A program made the translations under genes and the position numbers. The notes beneath the pieces are model-generated. The model had not been told where the DNA came from and did not search any database. It was given only the letters and a program-made list of their open reading frames with translations. DNA of 64,000 nt from Pseudomonas yamanorum. GTDB taxonomy: Bacteria > Pseudomonadota > Gammaproteobacteria > Pseudomonadales > Pseudomonadaceae. Where the stretch lies: the NCBI RefSeq assembly GCF_900105735.1, contig NZ_LT629793.1, positions 2,542,001 to 2,606,000 on the forward strand. Reading direction: 5' to 3'. This document shows, in pieces, positions 23,122-31,932 of the stretch (positions are counted from its first letter, which is position 1; the number at the start of each line of letters is the position of its first letter).

Positions 23122-24098
23122 CGACGACCTCCGATGTAGGCACTCACCACGTCGATGCGGTTATGCCCCAACTCGTGGCTGATCTGCTGACGTGCACGCT
23201 GATCGAGTGCTCCATCCTCTCGTTGACCACGACCGCCATTGATGGGCGCGGAGAAGCCGGTCAGTTGTTCATAGCGCTCACAGGCGTAAGCGGCCCGCAG
23301 TTCATGAAAGCCTTTCAATCCATGCTCATGCATGATGTCCCGCGCCGGTCGTACGATTGTCTGTAAGAAATCTTTGTAGCTTTCATCAGGTGTTAACAGA
23401 TTCTGACTGCCCTTGGGTGAGGCCTCGCTGGCCCTGTCGAGGGCGCCACGAACTTGATCCGTGACCGCAATCCAACGCGGTGCCGATGCGCCTGATCGAC
23501 CGCCTTTGGTGCCGTCCTGGATATTGATCTTGCCCAGTTGCCGAGCCTCACGTTGCAGCCGGGGCAAGTCCGCCAAGATCGCTTCACGCAGGCGCATGCC
23601 GGTCTCCCGAGCGAGGAGCACGATGGCACTCACCCTCAGTTGCTGTCGCTCTGACAGCGCTTGCGCAATCAGACTGACCTGCACACGGTCTTGGCCTTGT
23701 GGCACCCCACTACGCACGCTTGAGCGCTGCAAGCCAAGCGCCTTACTCGGACTCGGGATTTTGACGTATTGATCACCGCGCAGCGCAGCCATCGTTCGGT
23801 TCACGCTGGACAGTCGGTTCTGCGCGGCAGCTATGCCGACGTTGCCCTGATCAACCTGCTCCCGCACGTGTACGGCGTACCGCATTAGGACTTCGCGGTC
23901 GATCTGTCGCGCATCATTGAGCCTCGGTCCCTCCTCGGATAGACACCAACGCACAAAGGCCTTCCAGCGATCACTATGGGCTTTGACGGTAGCAAAATGG
24001 CCATCGCCAAACAGGTCTTTCAGTGCTTGCGGTCCGGCATAGCTGAGCTGGCGACCGAAGCCGAAGTTACGCCCTGCTCGCTTACCGACCCGAGCCAT
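23118..24098 (-). CDS. Second tyrosine recombinase (integrase_1-like family)
   Basis: The 326-residue product from the ATG at 24098 (MARVGKRAGRNFGFGRQLSY) resembles the integrase-domain proteins found in Pseudomonas islands. The catalytic set is present: Arg in ETGMRLREAIL, HELRAAYACER, the box HELGHNRIDVVSAYIGG and its terminal Tyr. It has a different architecture from the P4-type enzyme at 21449 and sits in an operon with a DUF3987 protein, so it may act on another site or be the remains of a second element. About 19 further upstream codons are open. Confidence 0.85.
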   Translation of the reverse strand: MARVGKRAGRNFGFGRQLSYAGPQALKDLFGDGHFATVKAHSDRWKAFVRWCLSEEGPRLNDARQIDREVLMRYAVHVREQVDQGNVGIAAAQNRLSSVNRTMAALRGDQYVKIPSPSKALGLQRSSVRSGVPQGQDRVQVSLIAQALSERQQLRVSAIVLLARETGMRLREAILADLPRLQREARQLGKINIQDGTKGGRSGASAPRWIAVTDQVRGALDRASEASPKGSQNLLTPDESYKDFLQTIVRPARDIMHEHGLKGFHELRAAYACERYEQLTGFSAPINGGRGQREDGALDQRARQQISHELGHNRIDVVSAYIGGRR

Positions 24099-24435
24099 TT
24101 TTCTGTTCCTGATCGGCTGCTGCGAGATCATGCAAAAGGGCTCGCCAGTGCGCACTTACAATCGCGAACTGAGCCCAATCAGTCGGGCGAAAACACAGCG
24201 TGTTGGCGGTGACGTAAAGATGCGCGCCCTGCTCTTCCAACCATTGGATAATGGAGGTCGTCGATGTGATAGTTCTATGGAGGGTGGCGACACCGGCGAC
24301 ACCGGCGACAACCCTTGCCTTGCCTGCCTTTGAGCGTGGCGACAAAGTGGCGACAGTACCTGCGACAAATCGCACTTTCGGCTCCTTTTGGCGTTGAGCC
24401 AGATGGTTGCGCAGCGCTTCATCAAGATTGAACAT
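24082..24435 (-). CDS. Hypothetical 117-residue protein of the DUF3987/recombinase module
   Basis: GAGGTG precedes the ATG, which lies inside the end of the DUF3987 gene (14-bp overlap). Its 3' end overlaps the recombinase start by 17 bp. The protein contains a low-complexity stretch (VATLSP...VVAGVAGVATL) encoded by tandem GGCGACACC repeats at about 24285-24320. The C-terminal half has a predicted helical region with LRxPTDW-like residues. Its function is unknown; it may be a DNA-binding partner. Confidence 0.65.
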   Translation of the reverse strand: MFNLDEALRNHLAQRQKEPKVRFVAGTVATLSPRSKAGKARVVAGVAGVATLHRTITSTTSIIQWLEEQGAHLYVTANTLCFRPTDWAQFAIVSAHWRALLHDLAAADQEQKNGSGR

Positions 24436-25828
24436 GGCGCACCTCGAAGGTGTGGCCGTCGGAGATCAACCACTGATGATCAATCAACTCGACCAGCAGC
24501 TTTGCGGCATGACTACTGCTCTTGCGGGCAAAGCGGGGACCGTTGCGATTCAGATCTCGAATACTGAAGCGCTTCCAATCCTTGACCTGCAGCCAGCGCA
24601 ACAGCCGGTCCGCCTCTTCTTTTACCCTGCACACCGGCTCCTGCTCGGTCAGGCGCTGGATCTCGGAGAGGTAGTAGCCAACTAAGGCCGAGGCCCGCTG
24701 GATATGGTCGACCTCCACGACACTGCTCTCCTCCACAACGGCCAAAATGCCGGCGACGCGCAAAAGGTTGTCGGCGGCCTTCGAACCGCTGGGCCGCACG
24801 CTGGCCAGCTCGCCAAACTCACCCAGTTGAGCTTCGATAGCATCATGCAAATCAATCCAGCGACGACGCGCGAGCGGACTGAGGCTCAGCTTTGACAGTT
24901 GCAAGGCTCCGTCAGCGGAAAGTGACCAAGGCTGATAAAACAGAGCCGAAAGGCGGTGATGATAGCGCTTGAGGACAGCGTCTTTGGACAAGTCGACAGC
25001 CTGGTAGCTACGTTGCCCGGCTAGACTGGTGGGCCAGGTCATCAAGCAGCGCCCTAGAACGCCCTGCCCCTGCAGCAACGGGTCACTGAGTAACTGCATG
25101 GCCAAATACGGTTGCAGCATCAGGTGCAGGCTCAAGCGTCGGTCATAGGCTCGCAAGCTTTCACCAACCATGGAACGCGCGCGATCTATCGGGCTGCCAT
25201 CCCAGAGTGACGACAAGGTCGTGACCGCTTTCAAACGGTTATCCCGACTCATGGTGCTGCTGCCGAGGAATTGTCCACCTTCATCACAGAACAGACCCAT
25301 GCTAGGCAGGTCATGACAGAGCCCCTTGATCAGGGCCTCGATAGTCGGGTCCGTGGTGATCAGTCTAGGGGCTGAGGGCTCCGCTTCGAGCGACATTCCG
25401 TTTGCGGGCTCAGGATCGCCAGGCTTGATACGCTGCGCGTGTCGCTGTGCGGCACGGTACCGGGCAAGTTGTTCGCGATAGCGCTGCCACTGTTCACGCT
25501 CCCATTGCCGTGCCGGCAGCAATGCACATCGGTCTGCGGCGGTCTTGCGATCACCTGACGCGGCCACCGTGATCAGGTACAGCGACAGGGGATAATTTCT
25601 CCCGTCGAGCTGTAAGCCCGCATGACCTTGAGTGGCCAGCGCCGAGGCACCCAACACTGATTGCGCGGCCAGTGCCTGGGCCACGCCGATGACCTCGGCC
25701 ATTCGCTCTACCGCAGGCCCAAGAATCCCACCCAGTGCCTGCACCGGATAAGGCTGGGCCACGGGATTCGACTCAATCAGCGGTCGAGGTGGTTGCGGTA
25801 GTTCAAGCTTCGGATCTAACTGCTGCAT
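24422..25828 (-). CDS. DUF3987 (YfjI-like) protein, primase/helicase-associated
   Basis: The 468-residue product resembles DUF3987 proteins of integrative elements. A degenerate P-loop (ITVAASGDRKTAAD, residues 86-99) and an acidic motif FCDEGGQFLG (DEGG 182-185) support a P-loop ATPase core. A Gln/Arg-rich insertion lies at 103-135, and the C-terminus looks like a winged helix (SSHAAKLLVELIDHQWLI). GAGGAGAGGG precedes the ATG. It is first in a four-gene overlapping operon with a recombinase. It could serve in replication or phage interference; the role is not established. Confidence 0.8.
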   Translation of the reverse strand: MQQLDPKLELPQPPRPLIESNPVAQPYPVQALGGILGPAVERMAEVIGVAQALAAQSVLGASALATQGHAGLQLDGRNYPLSLYLITVAASGDRKTAADRCALLPARQWEREQWQRYREQLARYRAAQRHAQRIKPGDPEPANGMSLEAEPSAPRLITTDPTIEALIKGLCHDLPSMGLFCDEGGQFLGSSTMSRDNRLKAVTTLSSLWDGSPIDRARSMVGESLRAYDRRLSLHLMLQPYLAMQLLSDPLLQGQGVLGRCLMTWPTSLAGQRSYQAVDLSKDAVLKRYHHRLSALFYQPWSLSADGALQLSKLSLSPLARRRWIDLHDAIEAQLGEFGELASVRPSGSKAADNLLRVAGILAVVEESSVVEVDHIQRASALVGYYLSEIQRLTEQEPVCRVKEEADRLLRWLQVKDWKRFSIRDLNRNGPRFARKSSSHAAKLLVELIDHQWLISDGHTFEVRHVQS

Positions 25829-26251
25829 GGGCCCTCTCCTCGTTCATTGCTGGTTGTCCTCACGTAGTCCCGCCACGGACGTTGAGTGTTATCAGGGATC
25901 AAGGCCCCTGCAGCCTGTGAGGTGTTCACTGACGTGGAACGAACGGCTCCTTATGACCGGGAGCAAGGGCATGACCGCATGAATCTGACCTCCTTAGACG
26001 CATCCGAAGATGCGGGCGGGTGGAGGCTGTACCGACTGACGAGTTCGACACCTGGAGATCCTGAGCGGGAGAAGGCAACAACATCGACACCTGGGGCATG
26101 CCTGACTGTCAGTCAGGTGCAGTCTTTCCATAGGCTGCGGCACCGGCGCCTGTGTCGTTGCGGATTACGACGAATCGGATTTGTCAGGCCGATTGTCACG
26201 AGGAGAGATGCGGCAATGCCTTTTGCGACGGGGCTTGCAGCAGTGGTACGA

Positions 26252-26286
26252 GTGCCCGTCTCTTTCCAGAAGAAAGAGACGGGCAC
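26252..26286. repeat. 15-bp perfect inverted repeat
   Basis: GTGCCCGTCTCTTTC and its exact complement flank a 5-base loop (cagaa). There is no gene next to it and no T-run. It could be a recombination or replication hairpin of the element. Confidence 0.6.
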
Positions 26287-26814
26287 AGTCTGGCGCAGCG
26301 AAGTGCGTCGAGAGGTGAGGTTGCTGCAGCGCAGCGAGGAGGGTCCATCGTCTGCCGCAGTGGACAGATAAGTCGAGTAGGCATCCTTCACTCTTGGGGA
26401 GTGACCGTGCGAGCCGCCGGACGCTAATCGCACTTCGGGAGAACCACCACACAAGTGGCGTAGCCTTAAAGGTTCTGGCTACCTGGGCAGGTGCTGTCAA
26501 CGACAGCGATCCGTGCGCCAATTTTTATACTCACTCGAAAAGGCGGTCAAGCGTCACTGCCGAAGTGCTCAGAAAGTGGCGACTGTCGCCAGTATTGTCG
26601 CCATGCTCCAAGCCACGTTCTACGTGGGTTGTCGCCGGCGTCGCCGCTGTCGCCAAACCTATATCCATGCCCAACGAAAAGATTCGCACATACACTGAAA
26701 TGGCGCTGCGCTTGATAAAGGTTGCAGGGAATTACTGACGGGGGAAAGCAAGCGTGGCGCTCGTCAAATTGAAAATGGGAGGGTGGAACGCCGCGGCTTC
26801 GAGAAAAGCGAATG

Positions 26815-26858
26815 AACCCTCCGATCGGCGCGATCAAAGATCGCTTGATCGGAGGGTT
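26815..26858. terminator. Nested hairpin downstream of the 178-residue protein gene
   Basis: The outer arms AACCCTCCGATC (26815-26826) and GATCGGAGGGTT (26847-26858) enclose an inner GCGATC-aaa-GATCGC stem. It lies about 37 bp past the stop of the minus-strand gene at 26896 and probably ends that transcript. Confidence 0.55.
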
Positions 26859-26895
26859 TGGCGGGAAAAGCAAATCTCAAACGTCAATTACAGAC

Positions 26896-27432
26896 TCAGG
26901 CATCAAAGCGGGTTGATTGAGAAGTGACGGCCTCACGTCGCATGATCAGCGTCTGCTGCAACCGAAGCAAAAAACCTGCTTCAAATGCTTCTTGGGGATC
27001 ACCTGGACGATGATGCTTTCGGTTTTGCGCCAGTGCCCACCACAGCGGCAATGATGAGCCATCGAGCCAGGTCTCAGCGCACCGGACGCCGTCTTCAATC
27101 ATCGGGCGGAATTCATTTCCCCATGGTGTTCGAAGACCAGGACAGCCTTCAGCTGAAGGGACAGAGACGTACTCACCAACCTGTTGATGAACGCGCTGCG
27201 CTGGGATACCGGACAAACATCGAAACGCCTTGTCGAACAACACAGCCGCGTCGTCCAATAGCTCTACCGCCAGCTCAACATCCTGTGGAAAATGAAGCAG
27301 GACGCTCTGTGCTCCATTAAGCCGAAGTATTGCAGCCTGCCGTAGTTTAATCGCTGCATCTTCAGGGGTAAGCGATGAAGTATCGATGCTGTTAGGTTTG
27401 GGGAGGCCAATGAGAAGCGAAAGATCAAACAT
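26896..27432 (-). CDS. Hypothetical 178-residue protein
   Basis: GGAGG lies 8 bp before the ATG at 27432, supporting translation. The predicted protein is soluble and mostly helical (LTPEDAAIKLRQAAILRLNGAQSVLLHFPQDVELAVELLDDAAVLFDKAFRCL ...). Its composition is neither basic nor membrane-like, and I recognise no family. It is a single gene flanked by hairpin-rich spacers inside the island. Confidence 0.65.
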   Translation of the reverse strand: MFDLSLLIGLPKPNSIDTSSLTPEDAAIKLRQAAILRLNGAQSVLLHFPQDVELAVELLDDAAVLFDKAFRCLSGIPAQRVHQQVGEYVSVPSAEGCPGLRTPWGNEFRPMIEDGVRCAETWLDGSSLPLWWALAQNRKHHRPGDPQEAFEAGFLLRLQQTLIMRREAVTSQSTRFDA

Positions 27433-27966
27433 CGCGGAATCCTCCGAGATGGTTTGCAGCTTGAATCATTTGACCGGGGTGGCGCACGAGCTTAAAAGGG
27501 GGACAGGTCATTTTCCTTATCTCCTCGGACAGTTAAGGAGCCGTCCACCCAGCCGTTCTGACACGAAATGGGTGGCGGACCGTACGGGGGTCAGAAACCG
27601 GCGTCCGAGGGAACCGGCCAGGCCGAAGCCTGCCCCGCACGGACCGCCATAGAAAAGCAGCAGCTAAGCCTCTGTAAGCACCTAATAGCTGGCTATGGCG
27701 CTATGCGCCTCGAACAATTCAGGTTCTGACACCCGGCCACGGGATTGACCGTGGCGGGACAAAGCGTAAATGTGAAGCAGTGATAAAACAAGCATGCAGT
27801 ATCAATAAGCTATACATCCGAATGAAGCTGCCGGCCAGACGATGACGCCCGACGGTAACTGGTGGCAATCCACCGCTTCAGGTCTGACCTAGCGACGACT
27901 ACTGCAGAGTCCGACTACGCTGATAGAATCGGCATGGTTGTATATAACGCCCTTCTGAGAAATGTT
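27433..27966. other. 534-bp spacer rich in RNA-like hairpins
   Basis: Several short perfect stems follow each other: CCACCC/GGGTGG (27545-27550, 27570-27575), GTCCG/CGGAC (27603-27607, 27640-27644) enclosing CAGGC-cgaa-GCCTG (27619-27632), and GCCACGG/CCGTGGC (27736-27742, 27749-27755). Nested stems closed by a tetraloop suggest a structured RNA. The strand and identity are unknown. Confidence 0.35.
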
Positions 27967-28299
27967 ATGAATACAGAATTGACGGAAGAAGAAATGCGCC
28001 GGGCGCTATTCGGTGACTCTCAGTCCCCTGCGCCAGCAATTAACACACACGTGCAAGACAACGTCCCGGATGTCGTGATGGTACAACCGGTAAACGCAGC
28101 GAAGAAAAAGAAAGTCTCAAAAGGCTTCACGCCTAGGTTGAGAGTCACGCTGCGGGTGGGAAATGAATTTGAAGGCAACATGCACGAGATGATACATGAG
28201 GCCGACACACTGAGCTCCCTAGTAGCAGAGCAAGATGCTACTAAGGCGGCCAGAAAAAAATTCAGATTCGTGCAAGTGGTATCGATCAAATCAATGTAA
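27967..28299 (+). CDS. Hypothetical 110-residue island protein
   Basis: The likely start is the ATG at 27967 (MNTELTEEEMRRALFGDSQ). Another in-frame ATG at 27934 and a longer open stretch exist, but I remember proteins starting MNTELTEEEMRRALFG from other pseudomonads. A Lys-rich hinge (AAKKKKVSKGF) separates an acidic N-terminus from a C-terminal part (TPRLRVTLRVGNEFEGNMHEMIHEADTLSSLVAEQDATKAARKKFRFVQVVSI). Its function is unknown. A hairpin-rich 530-bp leader region precedes it. Confidence 0.65.
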   Translation: MNTELTEEEMRRALFGDSQSPAPAINTHVQDNVPDVVMVQPVNAAKKKKVSKGFTPRLRVTLRVGNEFEGNMHEMIHEADTLSSLVAEQDATKAARKKFRFVQVVSIKSM

Positions 28300-28658
28300 G
28301 AGGACACTTTCACTAGACATTAAACCGAGTTCAGCTATCGCGAGTCACAAAAGCGACTAGCTCGCTCACATCATCAGCCACAAACCTATCATACTGGCCC
28401 GCCTTCACACACACCAAATTGAAAACTCTTTAGCCAAAAAATATATGATAGCTTACTTCACGCCAGCGTTGAAAACTTACCCTCTCAATGCTGAAACTCG
28501 CTTTAAGCCTAAAAACATAATAAGCTGACGCTAGAAATCCCCATACTGAGTTGTTCGATATCGCCGAGAAATTTACCGCTATAAATTTTCACCCGATTTC
28601 GAAAACAGAAGAAAAACCATAAACAGTCTAATTAACACTTTGGAACGAGTCGAGAATC
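28300..28658. other. AT-rich intergenic region before the SLATT-like gene
   Basis: This 359-bp stretch has no gene that I can support. It is clearly more AT-rich than the chromosome and marks the start of the foreign cargo. It presumably holds the promoter of the gene at 28659, but I cannot point to a convincing -35/-10 pair. Confidence 0.5.
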
Positions 28659-29354
28659 ATGGACAGAAACAAATACCTCCTCCTAGAATTGGCCAATCTT
28701 GAAGTAGACTCAAAAATCGGAAAAGATAGACACTTTATCGCTGCAGATCGTAAAAACATCAGAAGAATAGCACTTGGTCTTTTTTCAGTAATAGGGACAG
28801 CCATTATTGCATCCAAAGCCATAAAAGACGTATTTCAAGCTATCACACCAATTTCTGGCTATGAAGCCTTATTTATTTCAACCATTTCATTATTAGTAGG
28901 CGTATCCACGGCAATACTTGGTTTTTTAGGTCTTGAAAAACAAGTATCACAGCACAGGCTGGTGGGAAACATGTACATTGAAGTGTCTCGAAAAGCAAGA
29001 CGCCTAATAAATCGGCTTCATGAAGGAGAAGACGCAGACATTATAAAAAGCGAGTTTCAAACTATACTAACCGAATACCTGAGCATAAACAAAGAGGGCG
29101 AATCGTGTCCTACCTCCAAGAAAGACTCGATCAAGTCACTTGCCCAAAATAGCTCTTCTAGGGGAAAAATCAAAAGCGAGATAAAAAAACAGGATGATCA
29201 AGCGATGCAGTTGACATCACCACCTAAAATACACTCTCTAAAAAAGCTTGTAAGCAACGGTTTGAAAATTCGCGCAGCAGAGTTTTTTTGTTATGTGAAA
29301 TTAATTAGCATTTCAAATCGTGACATTTACATAGAAACAGTTGCAAAAAAATAA
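28659..29354 (+). CDS. SLATT-like two-transmembrane-helix protein
   Basis: The 231-residue product has the SLATT layout: a charged N-terminal helix (KDRHFIAADRKNIRR), two membrane helices (about residues 36-54 and 70-91) separated by a short loop, then a conserved amphipathic stretch (EKQVSQHRLVGNMYIEVSRKARRLINRL) and a soluble tail. SLATT proteins are predicted pore-forming effectors that accompany nucleotide-signal or NAD-sensing defence genes. Here the neighbour, convergent across a shared terminator, is an operon with a GGDEF nucleotidyl-cyclase domain. The family assignment is by pattern and moderately sure. Confidence 0.65.
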   Translation: MDRNKYLLLELANLEVDSKIGKDRHFIAADRKNIRRIALGLFSVIGTAIIASKAIKDVFQAITPISGYEALFISTISLLVGVSTAILGFLGLEKQVSQHRLVGNMYIEVSRKARRLINRLHEGEDADIIKSEFQTILTEYLSINKEGESCPTSKKDSIKSLAQNSSSRGKIKSEIKKQDDQAMQLTSPPKIHSLKKLVSNGLKIRAAEFFCYVKLISISNRDIYIETVAKK

Positions 29355-29370
29355 ACCAATTAAAAGTAAA

Positions 29371-29398
29371 AGCTCCCGCAATAAGCATTACGGGAGCT
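29371..29398. terminator. Shared terminator of the SLATT-like gene and the five-gene operon
   Basis: AGCTCCCG (29371-29378) pairs with CGGGAGCT (29391-29398). On the minus strand the stem is followed by TTTTACTTTT, so it ends the methylase operon; it can also stop the plus-strand gene. Confidence 0.75.
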
Positions 29399-29419
29399 AC
29401 ACATACACAATGGAGCAAG

Positions 29420-31180
29420 TTAATTTTTAATCAAAATCGCATACTCTCTTACAGCTTTCGACTTATGCTTTCCTTGTCCCTTATATGAGTGCCCCATGCC
29501 AAACACATCTATCTTCCTTCCCCCAGTAGATATACGATCAAGAATATTTTCAACTGACGCGACTCCAACACTTGAGTAGCTCCATAGGCAAGACCAACCT
29601 TTACTCAAGGACGTCTCGATAATATCAACAATTAAATCCTCGATCAGCCTAGTGTTTCTAGTCGCAAATGATGATGCAAACCTACCAGCATCACCTCTCT
29701 TAGGCATTGATGCCTTGTCCTGAACAACAGGATAGTCATATCTTACTAGCGTTTCTAAGATGTGATAATAACGACTATATTCATCACGCGTATAAGGTGG
29801 ATCTAGGTAGACACAGACTGATTTACCGGCAAGATCATTTTCAGCTTCTTTAACGGCATTCTCCCAAGGACCAGGGACCGACTTTACTCCGTAACGAGTT
29901 TTAGAGCTTTCCTCCCCCAAACTTGTAAGCCGCACAAAAAACTCGTGCGAAATCGATAACCCTCTACATACGACTAAATCAGACGCAAGCAAGCTCAAGC
30001 GCGCCTCGTCAACACCATCAAATTTAGGTTGCGCAAAATGACCGCCATATGAATATGCACACGAACTAGTGGCACACAATAGTGCACCTAAAGCCCATGA
30101 ACGCTCCTCCTCATCCTCGAGCTGATCAATAGCGTAACGTAAACTATCAATTTCAGCTGACTGCCTGACTCCAAAGAAGAGATTCGCATAATACGTGCTG
30201 AACAAAAGGTATGGAGCAGTGTGATTATCAATCTGCCGTTCAGCCACCAAATCAGAAATGGTCTGCGCCGTTTCTATTTTAGAATTATTGATCCTAGCGT
30301 ATTCAGAAATCCATTTATACAACTGACTTTTAACTGAAGGAGACAATTCGGAAGCTAAAAAGTCATTCTCAATATCTATATTAGCCTTGACGTAATCAGG
30401 AAGGCTCTCATAATGAGAGCGAGCCAATACTAAAACTTCATCGGCTACCTTCAGTGCTCGCTGAGCATCGAAGCCTCCCCCTTGCACTTTTGCAAGTAAT
30501 CTCGAAAACTCCTGCGCATCGGACGCGAGAGTAACCCACTCACGACTAAAATATCCCGACGCTGCCCCTGACCCACACATTAGATCAATGACTACCGTGT
30601 CTGAAGCAAGAAGGGTGTGCATAATTTCGGAAAGATATGGAGCAAAAAAAGCTTTGGATCCCATGTAATGTGCAGAACGAGAAAATTGGGTCGTTCTAGA
30701 GTTAAGCAAAGATGATGTTCTTTTCTTAGCGCTACGCACTCGCTCCAGCAAAGAAGGAAATCGACTATTTATATCATAAGCCCCGAGCAACACTTGCCCC
30801 CAAACCTCAACATCCTTATTTCCAGTATAGGATTTTTGTTCCGATTGAATCCAGTAAGGTAGAAGTTGGAGTAATATTTCTTCTCCCTCTGTATCTCCAT
30901 CAGTCTGCGCAAGACCGTCACTAATTACAGTCCCTTCTCCTAACAAGAGCTCCTCCGCGCTAGGAAATAAGGAACTTGGGTGAGGATTAATATAAGGATT
31001 AAGCTCAGCCTGTAGCGCTAGCGCCTCTACACGATCAAACTGAGCAGAAGAGCAAATAAAATTATCTCTAGCTTCTATTTTCGCCAATACCGACCTGGAA
31101 AACCATGTACCAGATTTTCCAGTATGCTCATCAATCACTTTGACAAGTGGCCGTCGCTCGGAGGTATCTCGCTTGCTCAT
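29420..31180 (-). CDS. Large D12-class DNA adenine methylase with N-terminal extension
   Basis: The 586-residue product is much longer than ordinary Dam-type enzymes (about 270-300). About 165 extra N-terminal residues precede the D12 core: YMGSK (172-176), SAM motif I VIDLMCGSGA (197-206) and catalytic motif DPPY (460-463) followed by TRDEYSRYYHILETL. N6-adenine methylation is therefore plausible. The insertion between motif I and DPPY is large and helical and may carry target recognition. Its ATG overlaps the upstream stop (ATGA). It is the last gene of the operon, ending at a terminator shared with the SLATT-like gene. Confidence 0.85.
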   Translation of the reverse strand: MSKRDTSERRPLVKVIDEHTGKSGTWFSRSVLAKIEARDNFICSSAQFDRVEALALQAELNPYINPHPSSLFPSAEELLLGEGTVISDGLAQTDGDTEGEEILLQLLPYWIQSEQKSYTGNKDVEVWGQVLLGAYDINSRFPSLLERVRSAKKRTSSLLNSRTTQFSRSAHYMGSKAFFAPYLSEIMHTLLASDTVVIDLMCGSGAASGYFSREWVTLASDAQEFSRLLAKVQGGGFDAQRALKVADEVLVLARSHYESLPDYVKANIDIENDFLASELSPSVKSQLYKWISEYARINNSKIETAQTISDLVAERQIDNHTAPYLLFSTYYANLFFGVRQSAEIDSLRYAIDQLEDEEERSWALGALLCATSSCAYSYGGHFAQPKFDGVDEARLSLLASDLVVCRGLSISHEFFVRLTSLGEESSKTRYGVKSVPGPWENAVKEAENDLAGKSVCVYLDPPYTRDEYSRYYHILETLVRYDYPVVQDKASMPKRGDAGRFASSFATRNTRLIEDLIVDIIETSLSKGWSCLWSYSSVGVASVENILDRISTGGRKIDVFGMGHSYKGQGKHKSKAVREYAILIKN

Positions 31181-31932
31181 TCCTCACCAACCTTTCGTAC
31201 GTACATCATATCTCCAAACACCGAAGGAGAAGTTATAATCTCAGCATTCGGATAGACTGATAGCAACTCCGAAAACCATATAACCCCCTGGGATTTATGG
31301 AAGTTGGCCGCCCATATACCGCCCACTCGTATACGGTCGAAAACCTTAGCTATTATCTCTGCACTCACTGATCTGTAATGCAGCACATAGCAACACACCA
31401 CTAAATCAAAGCACTCAAGTTGAAGCGCATCCAATTGCTGTTCATTTAATACCTCCAGACCTATCGCACTTGCATAGTCGCGATTTTCTTGAACAAAATC
31501 AAACCCAAGAAGATTATCAAGATTCCGGTATACAGCACTAGCGAGTACTGTCCCCGGTCCGCAGCCAAAATCAAGTACGTTCTTAATAGGAAATGCGCAT
31601 AGTTTACGAGCCCCTTCATAAAGAGATTCGTAACAGCCGACATTTATTCCCTTATCAATGGTCGCATTATATGTATCACCAGCAATTTCAAAAAACAATA
31701 AATGGATCACTTCTTGGCGATGCGCACTTTGTAAGCGTTGAACTACAAAACAGGATTCAAAAATCCTATTATACCCTCTTACCTCCAACTCCAAAAATTG
31801 CTCACGTGTAATATCGCCAATGCATTTCCATAGCGAAAAATTGGCGCTATGATTAACGACTTTAAAGTCCATTGTGAGTAAGGAAGCATTTGGGGGATCA
31901 TCATGCTTATAACCAACAATAAACGTCGCCAT
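31177..31932 (-). CDS. Class I SAM-dependent methyltransferase
   Basis: The 251-residue product has a Rossmann methyltransferase core: motif I VLDFGCGPGTVL (119-130), an acidic residue after strand 2 (LLGFDFVQENRDYA), and motif IV (CFDLVVCCYVLHY). About 110 residues precede the core. The substrate is unknown; it has no DPPY, so it is not an amino-type DNA methylase. Its start shares one base with the stop of the GGDEF gene (TGATG) and its stop overlaps the next start (ATGA), showing strict translational coupling. Confidence 0.8.
   Translation of the reverse strand: MATFIVGYKHDDPPNASLLTMDFKVVNHSANFSLWKCIGDITREQFLELEVRGYNRIFESCFVVQRLQSAHRQEVIHLLFFEIAGDTYNATIDKGINVGCYESLYEGARKLCAFPIKNVLDFGCGPGTVLASAVYRNLDNLLGFDFVQENRDYASAIGLEVLNEQQLDALQLECFDLVVCCYVLHYRSVSAEIIAKVFDRIRVGGIWAANFHKSQGVIWFSELLSVYPNAEIITSPSVFGDMMYVRKVGEE

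Larger units (their letters stand above)
25829..26895. other. 1.07-kb region without a convincing gene, with strong palindromes
   Basis: Only short, uncharacteristic frames are present. The region contains a CCTGACT/AGTCAGG palindrome (26101-26117), a perfect 15-bp hairpin (26252-26286), a nested hairpin (26815-26858), and a plus-strand segment around 26600-26680 that encodes a peptide similar to part of the 117-residue module protein. It looks like a decayed or regulatory segment. Confidence 0.5.

Noticed and set aside
24286..24320. Tandem GGCGACACC repeats considered as a CRISPR-like array
   Set aside because: The repeats are 9 bp, adjacent, without spacers, and inside a coding frame (VAGVAG). 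No cas genes or arrays occur in the window.
29420..31180. Operon as an ordinary restriction-modification system
   Set aside because: Two adenine methylases are present, but no endonuclease-like gene is recognisable, and the GGDEF, HAD and SLATT-like genes are not typical R-M parts.
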